From JBDTVS01 sp040007095 (GTDB lineage Bacteria; Acidobacteriota; Vicinamibacteria; Vicinamibacterales; CAVVIG01), in NCBI GenBank assembly GCA_040007095.1, contig JBDTVS010000049.1, positions 73,922 through 137,921 on the forward strand: DNA of 64,000 bases, given 5' to 3'. The notes beneath the pieces were generated by a model, which saw only the letters and a program-made list of their open reading frames with translations, had not been told where the DNA came from and did not search any database. Every line of letters begins with the position of its first letter. Position 1 is the stretch's first letter. Position numbers and translations under genes: made by a program. Shown here piece after piece: positions 35,418 through 43,469 of this stretch.

Positions 35418-36038
35418 GTGCCGATTGTCATCCTCGTGGCGTACGCCATCGGATCGATTCCTTTTGCGCTGCTGATCGGACGGGTGTGGGGCGTCGACGA
35501 CATGCGGCGCGCCGGCAGCGGCAACCTGGGCGCCGCCAACGTGCTGCGCGTGTCGGGGCTCACGGCCGGCGTCCTGGTCGCCGTGCTCGATATCGCGAAA
35601 GGTGCGTTGAGCGTGACGCTGGCGCGCCACATCTCGGACGAGCCCGCCGCGCCGGCGGCCGCCGGTGTGGCGGCGATTGTCGGCCACATCTATCCGGTCT
35701 GGGTGCGGTTCCGCGGCGGCAAAGGGGTGGCCACCGCAGCGGGGGCGTTCGCGATGTTGTCGCCGCTCGCACTGGCGCTCGCGCTGACGCTTTTCGCCGC
35801 CGCCGTGGCCGTCACGAAGTACATTTCGCTCGGGTCGGTGCTGGCCGCGCTGGCCCTGCCGCCGATCGCGTACCTTGCCGGGGGTTCCACTGCAACAGTC
35901 ACGGCGGCGCTGGTGGCTGCGGCGCTGATCGTGTTCAGGCACCGGTCCAATCTCACGCGGCTGCGGAGCGGCGTGGAGCGACGAGTCGGCTTTCGAGCAA
36001 CGGCCGGGCCTGCGTCGCACGGCGCGAGCGATTCCTGA
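35418..36038 (+). CDS. plsY: Acyl-phosphate:glycerol-3-phosphate acyltransferase
   Basis: First acylation of glycerol-3-phosphate, in the inner membrane. 206 aa from GTG 35418. The three PlsY loops are present: GSIPFALL, the RRAGSGNLGAANVLRVSG motif 1, and GHIYPVWVRFRGGKGVATAA (motif 2), then KYISLGSVLAA (motif 3). Its stop codon overlaps the gpsA ATG by one base (TGATG), linking the enzyme to the gene that makes its substrate. Confidence 0.95.
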   Translation: MPIVILVAYAIGSIPFALLIGRVWGVDDMRRAGSGNLGAANVLRVSGLTAGVLVAVLDIAKGALSVTLARHISDEPAAPAAAGVAAIVGHIYPVWVRFRGGKGVATAAGAFAMLSPLALALALTLFAAAVAVTKYISLGSVLAALALPPIAYLAGGSTATVTAALVAAALIVFRHRSNLTRLRSGVERRVGFRATAGPASHGASDS

Positions 36039-37042
36039 TGGGCACCGTCGGCGTTCTCGGAGCAGGTAGCTGGGGCACGGCGCTTGGCGTGCATCTGGCG
36101 CGGGTCGGTCATGACGTCCGGCTGTGGGCTCGCGATCCCGCCTTGGTGAATGACATGCGCGAACGCCGCGCCAACGCGGTCTATCTGGAAGACGTGACGC
36201 TGCCCGAAACCCTGACGGTCACCAACGACATCGGCGCGGCGGTGGCGGGCAGCGATCTGCTGGTCTCCGCCATCCCGTCTCGCGGTTGTCGAGCCGTGAT
36301 AAGGGCCGCCGCTCCGCACGTCGCTCCCGGCGCCACGCTGGTCAGCGCCACCAAGGGCCTCGAGATCGGAACGTGGTTACGCATGTCGGAAGTCATCGCC
36401 CAGGAGCTCGGTCCGGGTCGACCCGTGGTGGTGTTGTCCGGACCGAGCTTCGCCAGCGAAGTCGCGCAGCAGCTGCCGACCGCGGTGCTCGCGGCCTCGT
36501 CGAACGCGAGCGCGACCGAGTTCGTGCAGGCGGAGTTTCGCGCGCCGTATTTTCGTCTCTATGGCAGCGACGACGTGGTCGGCGTCGAAGTCGGGGCCGC
36601 GTTGAAAAACATCATCGCGATTGCCGCCGGCGTGGTGGAGGGTCTCGGCCTCGGACACAACGCCCTGGCGGCGCTCATCACGCGCGGCCTGGCCGAAGTC
36701 ACGCGCCTCGCCTGCGCGATGGGCGGCCGTCGCGAAACGCTCGCGGGCCTGAGCGGCCTTGGGGATCTCGTCCTGACCTGCACCGGCCACCTGAGCCGTA
36801 ATCGCCACGTCGGCGTCGAGCTCGCGCGCGGACGTCAGCTACCGGCGATCCTGGCCAGCATGAAAATGGTCGCCGAAGGCGTGACGACGACGACGGCGGC
36901 GCTGGCGCTGGGAGCTCAGCATGGCGTGGAGCTGCCGATCGCGACGCAGATGGCCGAGGTGCTGGCCGGTCGGTCGGATGTCCGCACCGCGCTGGAGGCC
37001 TTGATGCTGCGCCGTCAGCGGCCGGAGGCGGAAACCGGCTAG
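36038..37042 (+). CDS. gpsA: NAD(P)-dependent glycerol-3-phosphate dehydrogenase
   Basis: Makes sn-glycerol-3-phosphate from DHAP for phospholipid synthesis. 334 aa from ATG 36038. VGVLGAGSWGTALGVHLAR is the dinucleotide site. SATKGLE, VLSGPSFASEVA and the catalytic VGAALKNIIAIAAGVVEGL Lys region are intact, as is the LSGLGDLVLTCTGHLSRNRH signature. Coupled to plsY. Confidence 0.97.
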   Translation: MGTVGVLGAGSWGTALGVHLARVGHDVRLWARDPALVNDMRERRANAVYLEDVTLPETLTVTNDIGAAVAGSDLLVSAIPSRGCRAVIRAAAPHVAPGATLVSATKGLEIGTWLRMSEVIAQELGPGRPVVVLSGPSFASEVAQQLPTAVLAASSNASATEFVQAEFRAPYFRLYGSDDVVGVEVGAALKNIIAIAAGVVEGLGLGHNALAALITRGLAEVTRLACAMGGRRETLAGLSGLGDLVLTCTGHLSRNRHVGVELARGRQLPAILASMKMVAEGVTTTTAALALGAQHGVELPIATQMAEVLAGRSDVRTALEALMLRRQRPEAETG

Positions 37043-37051
37043 GATTCTGAG

Positions 37052-37975
37052 ATGGGTGTCTTCGGGCGGATCCGCGAGAGTCTTTCACGCACCAAGCGGC
37101 AGATCGTCGAGCGATTCGACGAGATCGTCAAGTTCGCTGACGCTCCCGAACGCCGCTCGCGGGCCCTGGACGTCGATACTATCGAGGCGCTCGAGGAGAT
37201 CCTGATCACCGCCGATGTAGGCGTGGCGGCGTCCGAGCGCATCGTGAGTGCCGTCAAGCGGCGATCACCGCAGGGCCTGAGTCTGCGGGACCTCGTGAAA
37301 GAGGAGATCAAGGCGATTTTTGCCGCGGTCGATCGCCCGATCGTCGTCGAACACTCGCCGAAAATCACGCTCATCGTCGGCGTCAACGGTACTGGGAAGA
37401 CCACCACGGTCGGCAAGCTGGCGAACCTGCTGAGAACTGAAGGGAAGCGGCCGCTCATTTGCGCCGCCGATACCTTCCGGGCCGCGGCTGTCGAACAATT
37501 GGAGATCTGGGCAGGGCGTGCCGGCGTCGATCTGATCCGGGCGCGCGACGGGGCCGACCCAGCGGCGGTGGTGTTCGATGCCATCACCTCGGGGAAGGCC
37601 AAAGGACGGGATCCGATTCTGATCGATACCGCCGGGCGTCTCCACACGCGGGTCAACCTGATGAACGAGCTCGAGAAAATTCGCCGCATCGCCTCCCGCG
37701 AGGTGATCGGCGCGCCGCAGGAAACGCTGCTGGTGCTCGACGCCACCGTCGGGCAGAACGGCGTGACCCAGGCGCGAGAGTTCATGGGCGTCGCCGGCGT
37801 CAACGGCATCGTCCTCACCAAGCTGGACGGCACCGCGAAAGGCGGCGTCGCGGTCGCGATTGCCCACGATCTGAAGTTGCCCATTCGCTACGTCGGGATC
37901 GGCGAAAACATCGACGACCTCGTGCCGTTCTCGGCCGATGAGTACGTCGATGGTCTGTTCGAAGAGAAATGGTGA
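37052..37975 (+). CDS. ftsY: Signal recognition particle receptor FtsY
   Basis: SRP receptor GTPase that docks ribosomes at the membrane. 307 aa, so it lacks the long acidic A domain and consists of N and G domains only. N domain: residues 1-95 (SLSRTKRQIVERFDEI, ALEEILITADVGVAASERIV). G domain: GVNGTGKTTTVGKLANLL (G1), DTFRAAAVEQLEIWA, LIDTAGRLHT and LTKLDGTAKGGVAVAI. It overlaps the following lipoprotein gene by 7 bp. Confidence 0.96.
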   Translation: MGVFGRIRESLSRTKRQIVERFDEIVKFADAPERRSRALDVDTIEALEEILITADVGVAASERIVSAVKRRSPQGLSLRDLVKEEIKAIFAAVDRPIVVEHSPKITLIVGVNGTGKTTTVGKLANLLRTEGKRPLICAADTFRAAAVEQLEIWAGRAGVDLIRARDGADPAAVVFDAITSGKAKGRDPILIDTAGRLHTRVNLMNELEKIRRIASREVIGAPQETLLVLDATVGQNGVTQAREFMGVAGVNGIVLTKLDGTAKGGVAVAIAHDLKLPIRYVGIGENIDDLVPFSADEYVDGLFEEKW

Positions 37976-38637
37976 AGCCACCCGAATTCTTGAAGACCGG
38001 CGCTCTCGTCCTGTTTTTCAGTGCGCTGGTCGCCTGCTCGCCAGGCTGCAGCGCCTCGCCGACCGCACCGTCGGCGGGCCGGGTGGCCGGGGCGTGGCTG
38101 GCCAACTCGACGCTCGCGACCGCAAGCGGGGGAGCATGCGTGGGCGACATCCTGCGATCCAGGAGCGGAAGCCGCGACGTATTCACCGCGGCCGTCCGCC
38201 AGGACGGGACGATACTTTCGGCGACCGTCGCGTCCCAGGGCAATGGCACCACCTGCGCCTATTCCGGCTCGGTAGACGGCAACGCGCTCTCGCTGAACAT
38301 GACCTCCTGTCAGGCCGCCCGCGTCGTGGGCGCGCCGTGCGGTAACGGTGAGCTGCTGGATTTGCAGCTCGTGAGCGGAACGGTTGCGGCGAACGTCGAC
38401 GCCCAGCTGGGAAGTGGCAGCGGCCGCGAGACCAGCTCCTGGGCAGTCTATGCGGCAGGCAGCACCACGCCGGTGGATACTCTGACGCTGACCGCAAATT
38501 TCACGTGGATCTTCCTCGGGTTACCGCCCTCCGACTACCACGTGTTCACGGGCACGATCTTCCCCGGGTACGACGACGGCACGATCTCGATTCCCGCCGA
38601 TCCCACACCCTTTTGCAGCAAGTGCGGCTGGTTCTAG
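37969..38637 (+). CDS. Putative lipoprotein of unknown function
   Basis: 222 aa, not recognised. An export signal (LKTGALVLFFSALVACSPGC) carries a lipobox-like LVAC. The mature part has scattered cysteines (GACVGDIL, TTCAYSG, TSCQAAR, APCGNGE, and CSKCGWF at the end) and beta-rich Ser/Thr sequence suited to an extracytoplasmic fold. ATG 37969 or GTG 37972 (overlapping the ftsY stop as GTGA) could be the start. Confidence 0.65.
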   Translation: MVKPPEFLKTGALVLFFSALVACSPGCSASPTAPSAGRVAGAWLANSTLATASGGACVGDILRSRSGSRDVFTAAVRQDGTILSATVASQGNGTTCAYSGSVDGNALSLNMTSCQAARVVGAPCGNGELLDLQLVSGTVAANVDAQLGSGSGRETSSWAVYAAGSTTPVDTLTLTANFTWIFLGLPPSDYHVFTGTIFPGYDDGTISIPADPTPFCSKCGWF

Positions 38638-38712
38638 CGGACACTCCGACAAACGGAGAATTGGATCAGGCCAGAAAGCTCCCGCCAAGCGTCCCTAATT
38701 GCCTTTAATTGC

Positions 38713-38742
38713 TTGACTTGCGACGCTTCAGCTGCCTAAAAT
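38713..38742 (+). promoter_or_regulatory. Sigma-70-type promoter of the TonB receptor gene
   Basis: TTGACT (38713-38718), an 18-bp spacer and TAAAAT (38737-38742). Both are close to consensus. The expected leader to the ATG at 38813 is about 65 nt and has no recognised riboswitch. Confidence 0.6.
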
Positions 38743-38812
38743 CCGCCACTTCTGTTCAGTGGCGATGTTCAGTTCAGAGCTGCGAGAACGGTCAGACAGA
38801 GAGGAGACGGCG

Positions 38813-41797
38813 ATGCGTTTTTTGAGGAGACTGCCGGCGTTGGTAGTCACCGTGGTAGTGGTATTGCTTCCCGTGGGCGCGTTTGCGCAGGCAGTGACCG
38901 GTGCGTCCATCGCGGGGACGGTGAAAGACACCACCGGCGCGGTGCTGCCCGGCGTCACGGTCGAGGCGTCGAGTTCGGCGTTGATCGAGAAGACGCGGTC
39001 GGTCGTGACCGACGCGTCCGGTCAGTACAAGATTGAGAATCTGCGGCCAGGGACGTACGTCGTGACGTTTTCGCTGGCCGGGTTCAGCACGGTCAAGCGC
39101 GACGGACTGGAACTGTCCGGGGCCTTTGTCGCATTGGTGAATGCCGACCTGAAGGTCGGGTCGGTCTCTGAGACGATTACCGTCACCGGCGAAACGCCCA
39201 TCGTGGACGTCCAGAGCGCTCAGCGGCAGCGCGTGTTCAGCCAGGAGGTCCTGGAGGCGATTCCGGCCGGCCGGAGTCACATCAACGAGATCGTGCTCAT
39301 CCCAGGGGTGCAGGCGTCCCAGCCGGGGCGAGGCGGCCTGGCCGACGTCGGCGGCACCAACAATCTTCAGAACACGACGTTTTCGATCCATGGCGGTAGG
39401 ACGGGCGATACGCGCCTGCAACTCGATGGCGTACGGCTCGGCAACGTCCTGTCTCCCGGGGAATTTTCCAATTTCGTGCCCGATACAGGCGCGACCCAGG
39501 AAGTCGCGGTCGACTACGGCGCCATCTCGGCTGAATTGGCATTCGGCGGACTGCGCATCAATCTCGTTCCCAAGGAAGGCGGCAACAGCTTCAGAGGGGC
39601 GTTCTTCGGTACGGGCGTGAACGGTTGGTGGCAGAACGACAATCTGACGGCCGATTTGCAAACGCGCGGGCTGCCGGCTCCCAACAGAATGAAGCTGGCC
39701 TACGATGTCAATCCGTCGTTCGGCGGGCCGATCAAGAAGGATCGCCTGTGGTTCTTTGCGTCAGGACGGACGCAGACGAACCAGAACTACGTGGCCGGGC
39801 TGTATGCCAATGCCAATGCCGGCGATCCGACCAAGTGGCTGTATGTCCCCGACCTGAGCAACCAGACATATTTCCAGATTACGCAGAAGGGCATCAACGG
39901 TCGGGTCACCGGTCAAGCGAGTCAGAAAAACAAGCTCTCGCTCTATCTGGACAATCAGACCCGCGACTGGGACGACAGCCGGGCGGGCGTCTCGCAGGAG
40001 TCCACGGTCAACTATCGCTTCCCAAAACTTCGACTGGCACAGGTCGGTTGGACCTCGACGGTGTCGAGCCGGCTGCTGGTGGAAGTGCGGTATGCGAATC
40101 GTGGCGAAGACTTTGGCAACCGACCGGATTTGAGCGGTCCCTGGAGCACGTTGATCCCGGTACTGGAGCAGTCCACGAACATGCAGTATCGGGGGAGAGG
40201 CGGCGACGGTGGCGTCAGCGGCACGATGGGCTTCACCCAGCAGACGATCCAGACCGCGGTGGGAACCGTGTCCTATGTGACGGGCGCGCATTCCTTCAAG
40301 GCCGGGTTCAGCGACACCTGGGCGGCCGTGCAGGGCTCGACGATATCCAACGCGTCGAATCTGTACTATCGGTTCAACCTCGGCGTGCCCAACCAGATCA
40401 CGATGTACGGCACACCGACCCAGAGTGCCAGCAATGTTGACGGTGAGTGGGGCTTGTTCGCGCAGGACCGTTGGACGCACAAACAGCTGACCCTCAATGT
40501 GGGCATCCGTTTCGACTCGTTCAAGGGCAGTTATCCCGAGCAACACCTCGGGGCGGCCCCGCTTCAGCCCACCCGGGATCTCACATTCCCGGCCGTGACC
40601 GGCATCTCGGTAAAAGACGTGACGCCACGCTTGGGCGCCTCGTACGATCTGTTCGGCAACGGCAAGACCGCGGTGAAAGTGGCCCTGGGGAAGTATGTGT
40701 TGGGGGTGAACAACATCGGCAACCCCGCGCTCATTGCCAACACCGCCACGCGGGCCTGGACCGACGCGAACGGAAACTTCTCGCCCGACTGTACGCTCCT
40801 GAACCTGCAGCAGCAGGACCTCCGCACGACCGGGGGTGATTTCTGCGGCGCTGTGGCGCCCGCCAATTTCGGTCAGGCGACTTCAGCGAGTCTGTTCGAC
40901 AACGACACCCGCTTCGGGTTCGGCAATCGCGCGTACAACTGGGAATTCTCCGGCACCATCCAGCACCAGCTGGCGCCGAGAGTCGGCGTCGAGTTCGGCT
41001 ATTTCCGGCGAATCTTCGGCAATTTCCAGGTGCTGAACCAGAACCTCGCCGTCAAGAAGACGGACTTCACGCAGTTCAGCATCACGGCGCCGCTCGATCC
41101 GCGGCTGCCCGGCGGCGGCGGGTACACGATTAGCGGTCTCTACGACGTGAATCCTCCCGGCAACCTCGTCACCACCAACGCCACCCTGGCCGCCACGCTC
41201 GGCGAGCAGATCGAGCACTGGAACGGCGTCGACCTCAGTATCAACGCCAGGTTGCAGCACGGCATCCTGATCCAGGGTGGGTTGAGCACCGGCCGGACTT
41301 CCACGGACAGCTGTGCCATCGTCGCGGCTGCCCCCGAGACCAACCCGCTTGGCGCGCCGTATTGTCACGTCGATACGAACCTGATGGGACAGACACAGGT
41401 CAAGGTGCTGGGGACGTACATGGTTCCCAAAGTGAAGGTCAACTTCGCGGCGACGTTCCAGAGCGTGCCGGGGCCGCAAATCTCGGCGACGTATACGGCC
41501 CTCAACGCAGTCGTTCAGCCCTCGCTCGGGCGTGCCCTGTCGAACAGCAAGCCGAGCGTGAACGTGAACCTCGTGCCGCCGGGGACGATGTACGGCGAGC
41601 GGGCCAATCAGCTCGACATGCGGTTCTCGAAGTCCTTCAGCTTCGGGCCGCGCCGGGCGGGCATCAACCTCGACATGTACAACACGCTGAACGCAAGCCC
41701 GGTCATCCAGGAGCAGGCGGCGTTCGCCTTTTGGCGGGTGCCGCAGCGCATCATGGATGGCCGTCTTTACAAGGTCAGCGTGCAGGTCGACTTCTAA
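38813..41797 (+). CDS. TonB-dependent receptor with N-terminal carboxypeptidase-regulatory-like domain
   Basis: Large outer-membrane receptor for import of an unknown nutrient. 994 aa from ATG 38813 with GAGGAG upstream. The signal peptide ends VGAFAQA. An N-terminal Ig-like CarboxypepD_reg domain (about residues 28-110: ASIAGTVKDTTGAVLPGVTV...YKIENLRPGTYVVTFSLAGF) precedes the plug (ITVTGETPIVDVQSAQRQR, HINEIVLIPGVQ, FSIHGGRTGDTRLQLDGVRL). A beta-barrel to the end finishes in ...YKVSVQVDF with a C-terminal Phe. This SusC/OmpA-hybrid architecture is very common in Acidobacteriota. The TonB at 16 kb could serve it. Confidence 0.93.
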   Translation: MRFLRRLPALVVTVVVVLLPVGAFAQAVTGASIAGTVKDTTGAVLPGVTVEASSSALIEKTRSVVTDASGQYKIENLRPGTYVVTFSLAGFSTVKRDGLELSGAFVALVNADLKVGSVSETITVTGETPIVDVQSAQRQRVFSQEVLEAIPAGRSHINEIVLIPGVQASQPGRGGLADVGGTNNLQNTTFSIHGGRTGDTRLQLDGVRLGNVLSPGEFSNFVPDTGATQEVAVDYGAISAELAFGGLRINLVPKEGGNSFRGAFFGTGVNGWWQNDNLTADLQTRGLPAPNRMKLAYDVNPSFGGPIKKDRLWFFASGRTQTNQNYVAGLYANANAGDPTKWLYVPDLSNQTYFQITQKGINGRVTGQASQKNKLSLYLDNQTRDWDDSRAGVSQESTVNYRFPKLRLAQVGWTSTVSSRLLVEVRYANRGEDFGNRPDLSGPWSTLIPVLEQSTNMQYRGRGGDGGVSGTMGFTQQTIQTAVGTVSYVTGAHSFKAGFSDTWAAVQGSTISNASNLYYRFNLGVPNQITMYGTPTQSASNVDGEWGLFAQDRWTHKQLTLNVGIRFDSFKGSYPEQHLGAAPLQPTRDLTFPAVTGISVKDVTPRLGASYDLFGNGKTAVKVALGKYVLGVNNIGNPALIANTATRAWTDANGNFSPDCTLLNLQQQDLRTTGGDFCGAVAPANFGQATSASLFDNDTRFGFGNRAYNWEFSGTIQHQLAPRVGVEFGYFRRIFGNFQVLNQNLAVKKTDFTQFSITAPLDPRLPGGGGYTISGLYDVNPPGNLVTTNATLAATLGEQIEHWNGVDLSINARLQHGILIQGGLSTGRTSTDSCAIVAAAPETNPLGAPYCHVDTNLMGQTQVKVLGTYMVPKVKVNFAATFQSVPGPQISATYTALNAVVQPSLGRALSNSKPSVNVNLVPPGTMYGERANQLDMRFSKSFSFGPRRAGINLDMYNTLNASPVIQEQAAFAFWRVPQRIMDGRLYKVSVQVDF

Positions 41798-41890
41798 GCG
41801 GGCCTCCGGCCCCGAAGGGCCCCAGCCCGCTATTGTGTCGTTTCTGTGGACGTGAGGCCCGCTCTCCCGCGAGAACGGGCCTCATGTTTT
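41797..41890 (+). terminator. Double hairpin terminator after the TonB receptor
   Basis: The first hairpin is AGCGGGC (41797-41803) pairing with GCCCGCT (41825-41831), with an inner GGCCC/GGGCC stem. The second is TGAGGCCCG (41853-41861) with CGGGCCTCA (41876-41884), followed by TGTTTTT. The second has the full intrinsic-terminator form. Confidence 0.8.
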
Positions 41891-41913
41891 TCCGCGGCCG
41901 TGGAGTTTCGGTA

Positions 41914-42402
41914 GTGAATGTGAAGCCACTGAGGATTGCGACGCTGACCGCCAGCCTCGGCGTCGCAGCCTCGATGCACGCGCGCGGCGCCGCGGGTCGC
42001 GAGCCTGGTGTCGCGGCACAGGCGCCGACTGTTCGTCGCTCGGTCTGGGACGGCGTCTACACCGACGCGCAGGCGAAGCGGGGCAAGGACGCGTACGACT
42101 ATTCGTGCGCCGCGTGCCACGCGCCGGATCTTGAAGGCGACCCTGGCCGCGATGTGCCCGCACTGTATGGGGAAGACTTCGTCGGCGCATGGAACAAGCA
42201 TACGGTCAAAGATCTCGTCGACCTCGCCAGAAAGGCGATGCCGAAGGACAGCCCTGGAAGCCTTCGCGCTGAAACGTACGTCGATATCGTGACGTATTTG
42301 CTTCAGGCGAACGAGTTTCCGTCGGGCGAGCAGGAATTGTCCGCTGATGCAACCGCGCTCGAACGGGTCGGCATCGACAAGGTGCCCCCAGCCAAGAAAT
42401 AG
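41914..42402 (+). CDS. Secreted mono-haem c-type cytochrome
   Basis: 162 aa from GTG 41914, which has GGAG 8 nt upstream. The in-frame ATG at 41884 lies within the terminator stem and is rejected. A signal peptide (VKPLRIATLTASLGVAASMH) precedes one haem site, YDYSCAACHAPDLEGDPG, and an axial Met candidate at KAMPKDSPGSL, typical of small cytochrome c carriers. YVDIVTYLLQANEFPSGEQEL is the usual C-terminal helix. Periplasmic electron carrier; partners unknown. Confidence 0.85.
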   Translation: MNVKPLRIATLTASLGVAASMHARGAAGREPGVAAQAPTVRRSVWDGVYTDAQAKRGKDAYDYSCAACHAPDLEGDPGRDVPALYGEDFVGAWNKHTVKDLVDLARKAMPKDSPGSLRAETYVDIVTYLLQANEFPSGEQELSADATALERVGIDKVPPAKK

Positions 42403-42459
42403 GGCTCGGAAATAGAGCCGGGAAATGAATCGGATGTCCATCCCTGTGGAGAAGCACAG

Positions 42460-43383
42460 ATGCTGAAACGCGACAACGAGCTGACCGAGAGCTGTCAGCC
42501 GCGGCGTAGATCGCCGAGAATTCTCTGGGCATCGTTGAACGGCCTCCGCAGGCTGATGGTCGAGCGTCTCGGCTGGCGAAGCCCCAAGGCCCGGCGTTCG
42601 ATTGGCGCGGTGCTCATCGGCGCCGCAGCCGTCATGCCGGTCCACGCGCAGTCTGGACGTGGCGGCGGGCCCGATCTGACGGCACAGGATCGGGTCGAGA
42701 TTCAGGATCTCGTCACTCGCTACGCACGCGCCTTGGCGGGTTGCGCAGCCGAGGAGTACGCCGATCTGTTCGCGCCTGGCGGCGGATACTTTTTCAGCAG
42801 CATCCGCGGCGAGGTTGGGACTCGTGAACGCTTGATCGGGCTCGTCAAGAGCGAACGTCAGTGCAACCCGACCGCCAATGCGAATCCCAACGCGAATGCC
42901 AACGCCGCGGGCCGTGGCGGGCCAGCCAACGCCGCACCCGCGGCGCGCGCGGCGGGTGGAGCAACGGGTGGACCGGTGGTCACGCTCGAGTCGACGCCTG
43001 AAGGGATCAAGGGCATCGCGTTGTTGGGGAACGCCGGCGGCTACGAGGATACCTACGTCAAGACGCCCAACGGGTGGCGCTTCAAGGCCCGCAGCGTGAT
43101 TACCGGGCAGGAGGCGGCGGCCAAGCTCACGGCACAGGATTTCGCCGAGATTCGGCGGCTGGCTGGGAACGATCGCGGCGAATTCGATGATGTGTATGTC
43201 GACACGCCGAACGGCAAGCGCTTCCGGTCTTCGGGCGTGGCGTTTGCTCTCGTCCCGGACGGCGTCAAGGGCACCGCGTACCTTCGCAACGACGGCGGTC
43301 GCTATGACGACGTCTACGTCAAAACCGCGAACGGCTGGCGCTTCAAGTCACGGGTCTACGTGCCGCCCGCGGAACCCAAGTGA
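42460..43383 (+). CDS. Exported SnoaL-like protein with repeated C-terminal motif
   Basis: 307 aa from ATG 42460 (GGAG at good spacing), giving a long n-region before the export helix RRSIGAVLIGAAAVMPVHAQ. SnoaL/NTF2-like segments follow (LTAQDRVEIQDLVTRYARAL, YADLFAPGGGYFF), then an Asn/Ala/Gly-rich linker (NPNANANAAGRGGPANAAP). A beta-hairpin motif appears three times: YEDTYVKTPNGWRFKARS, FDDVYVDTPNGKRFRSSG and YDDVYVKTANGWRFKSRV. A second LTAQDFAEIRRLAG shows that part of the domain is duplicated. Function unknown. Confidence 0.7.
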   Translation: MLKRDNELTESCQPRRRSPRILWASLNGLRRLMVERLGWRSPKARRSIGAVLIGAAAVMPVHAQSGRGGGPDLTAQDRVEIQDLVTRYARALAGCAAEEYADLFAPGGGYFFSSIRGEVGTRERLIGLVKSERQCNPTANANPNANANAAGRGGPANAAPAARAAGGATGGPVVTLESTPEGIKGIALLGNAGGYEDTYVKTPNGWRFKARSVITGQEAAAKLTAQDFAEIRRLAGNDRGEFDDVYVDTPNGKRFRSSGVAFALVPDGVKGTAYLRNDGGRYDDVYVKTANGWRFKSRVYVPPAEPK

Positions 43384-43469
43384 CGATGGGGTCGAGAGGG
43401 CGGTTTCCTCTTTGATATCACCGGCAAAGTGTAGTAAAAAGGTGACGCTGGCATGGGTGTAGCGCAACG

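Noticed and set aside
41884..41886. ATG as start of the cytochrome gene
   Set aside because: It is part of the terminator stem and T tract of the upstream gene and lacks a ribosome site; GTG 41914 is better.
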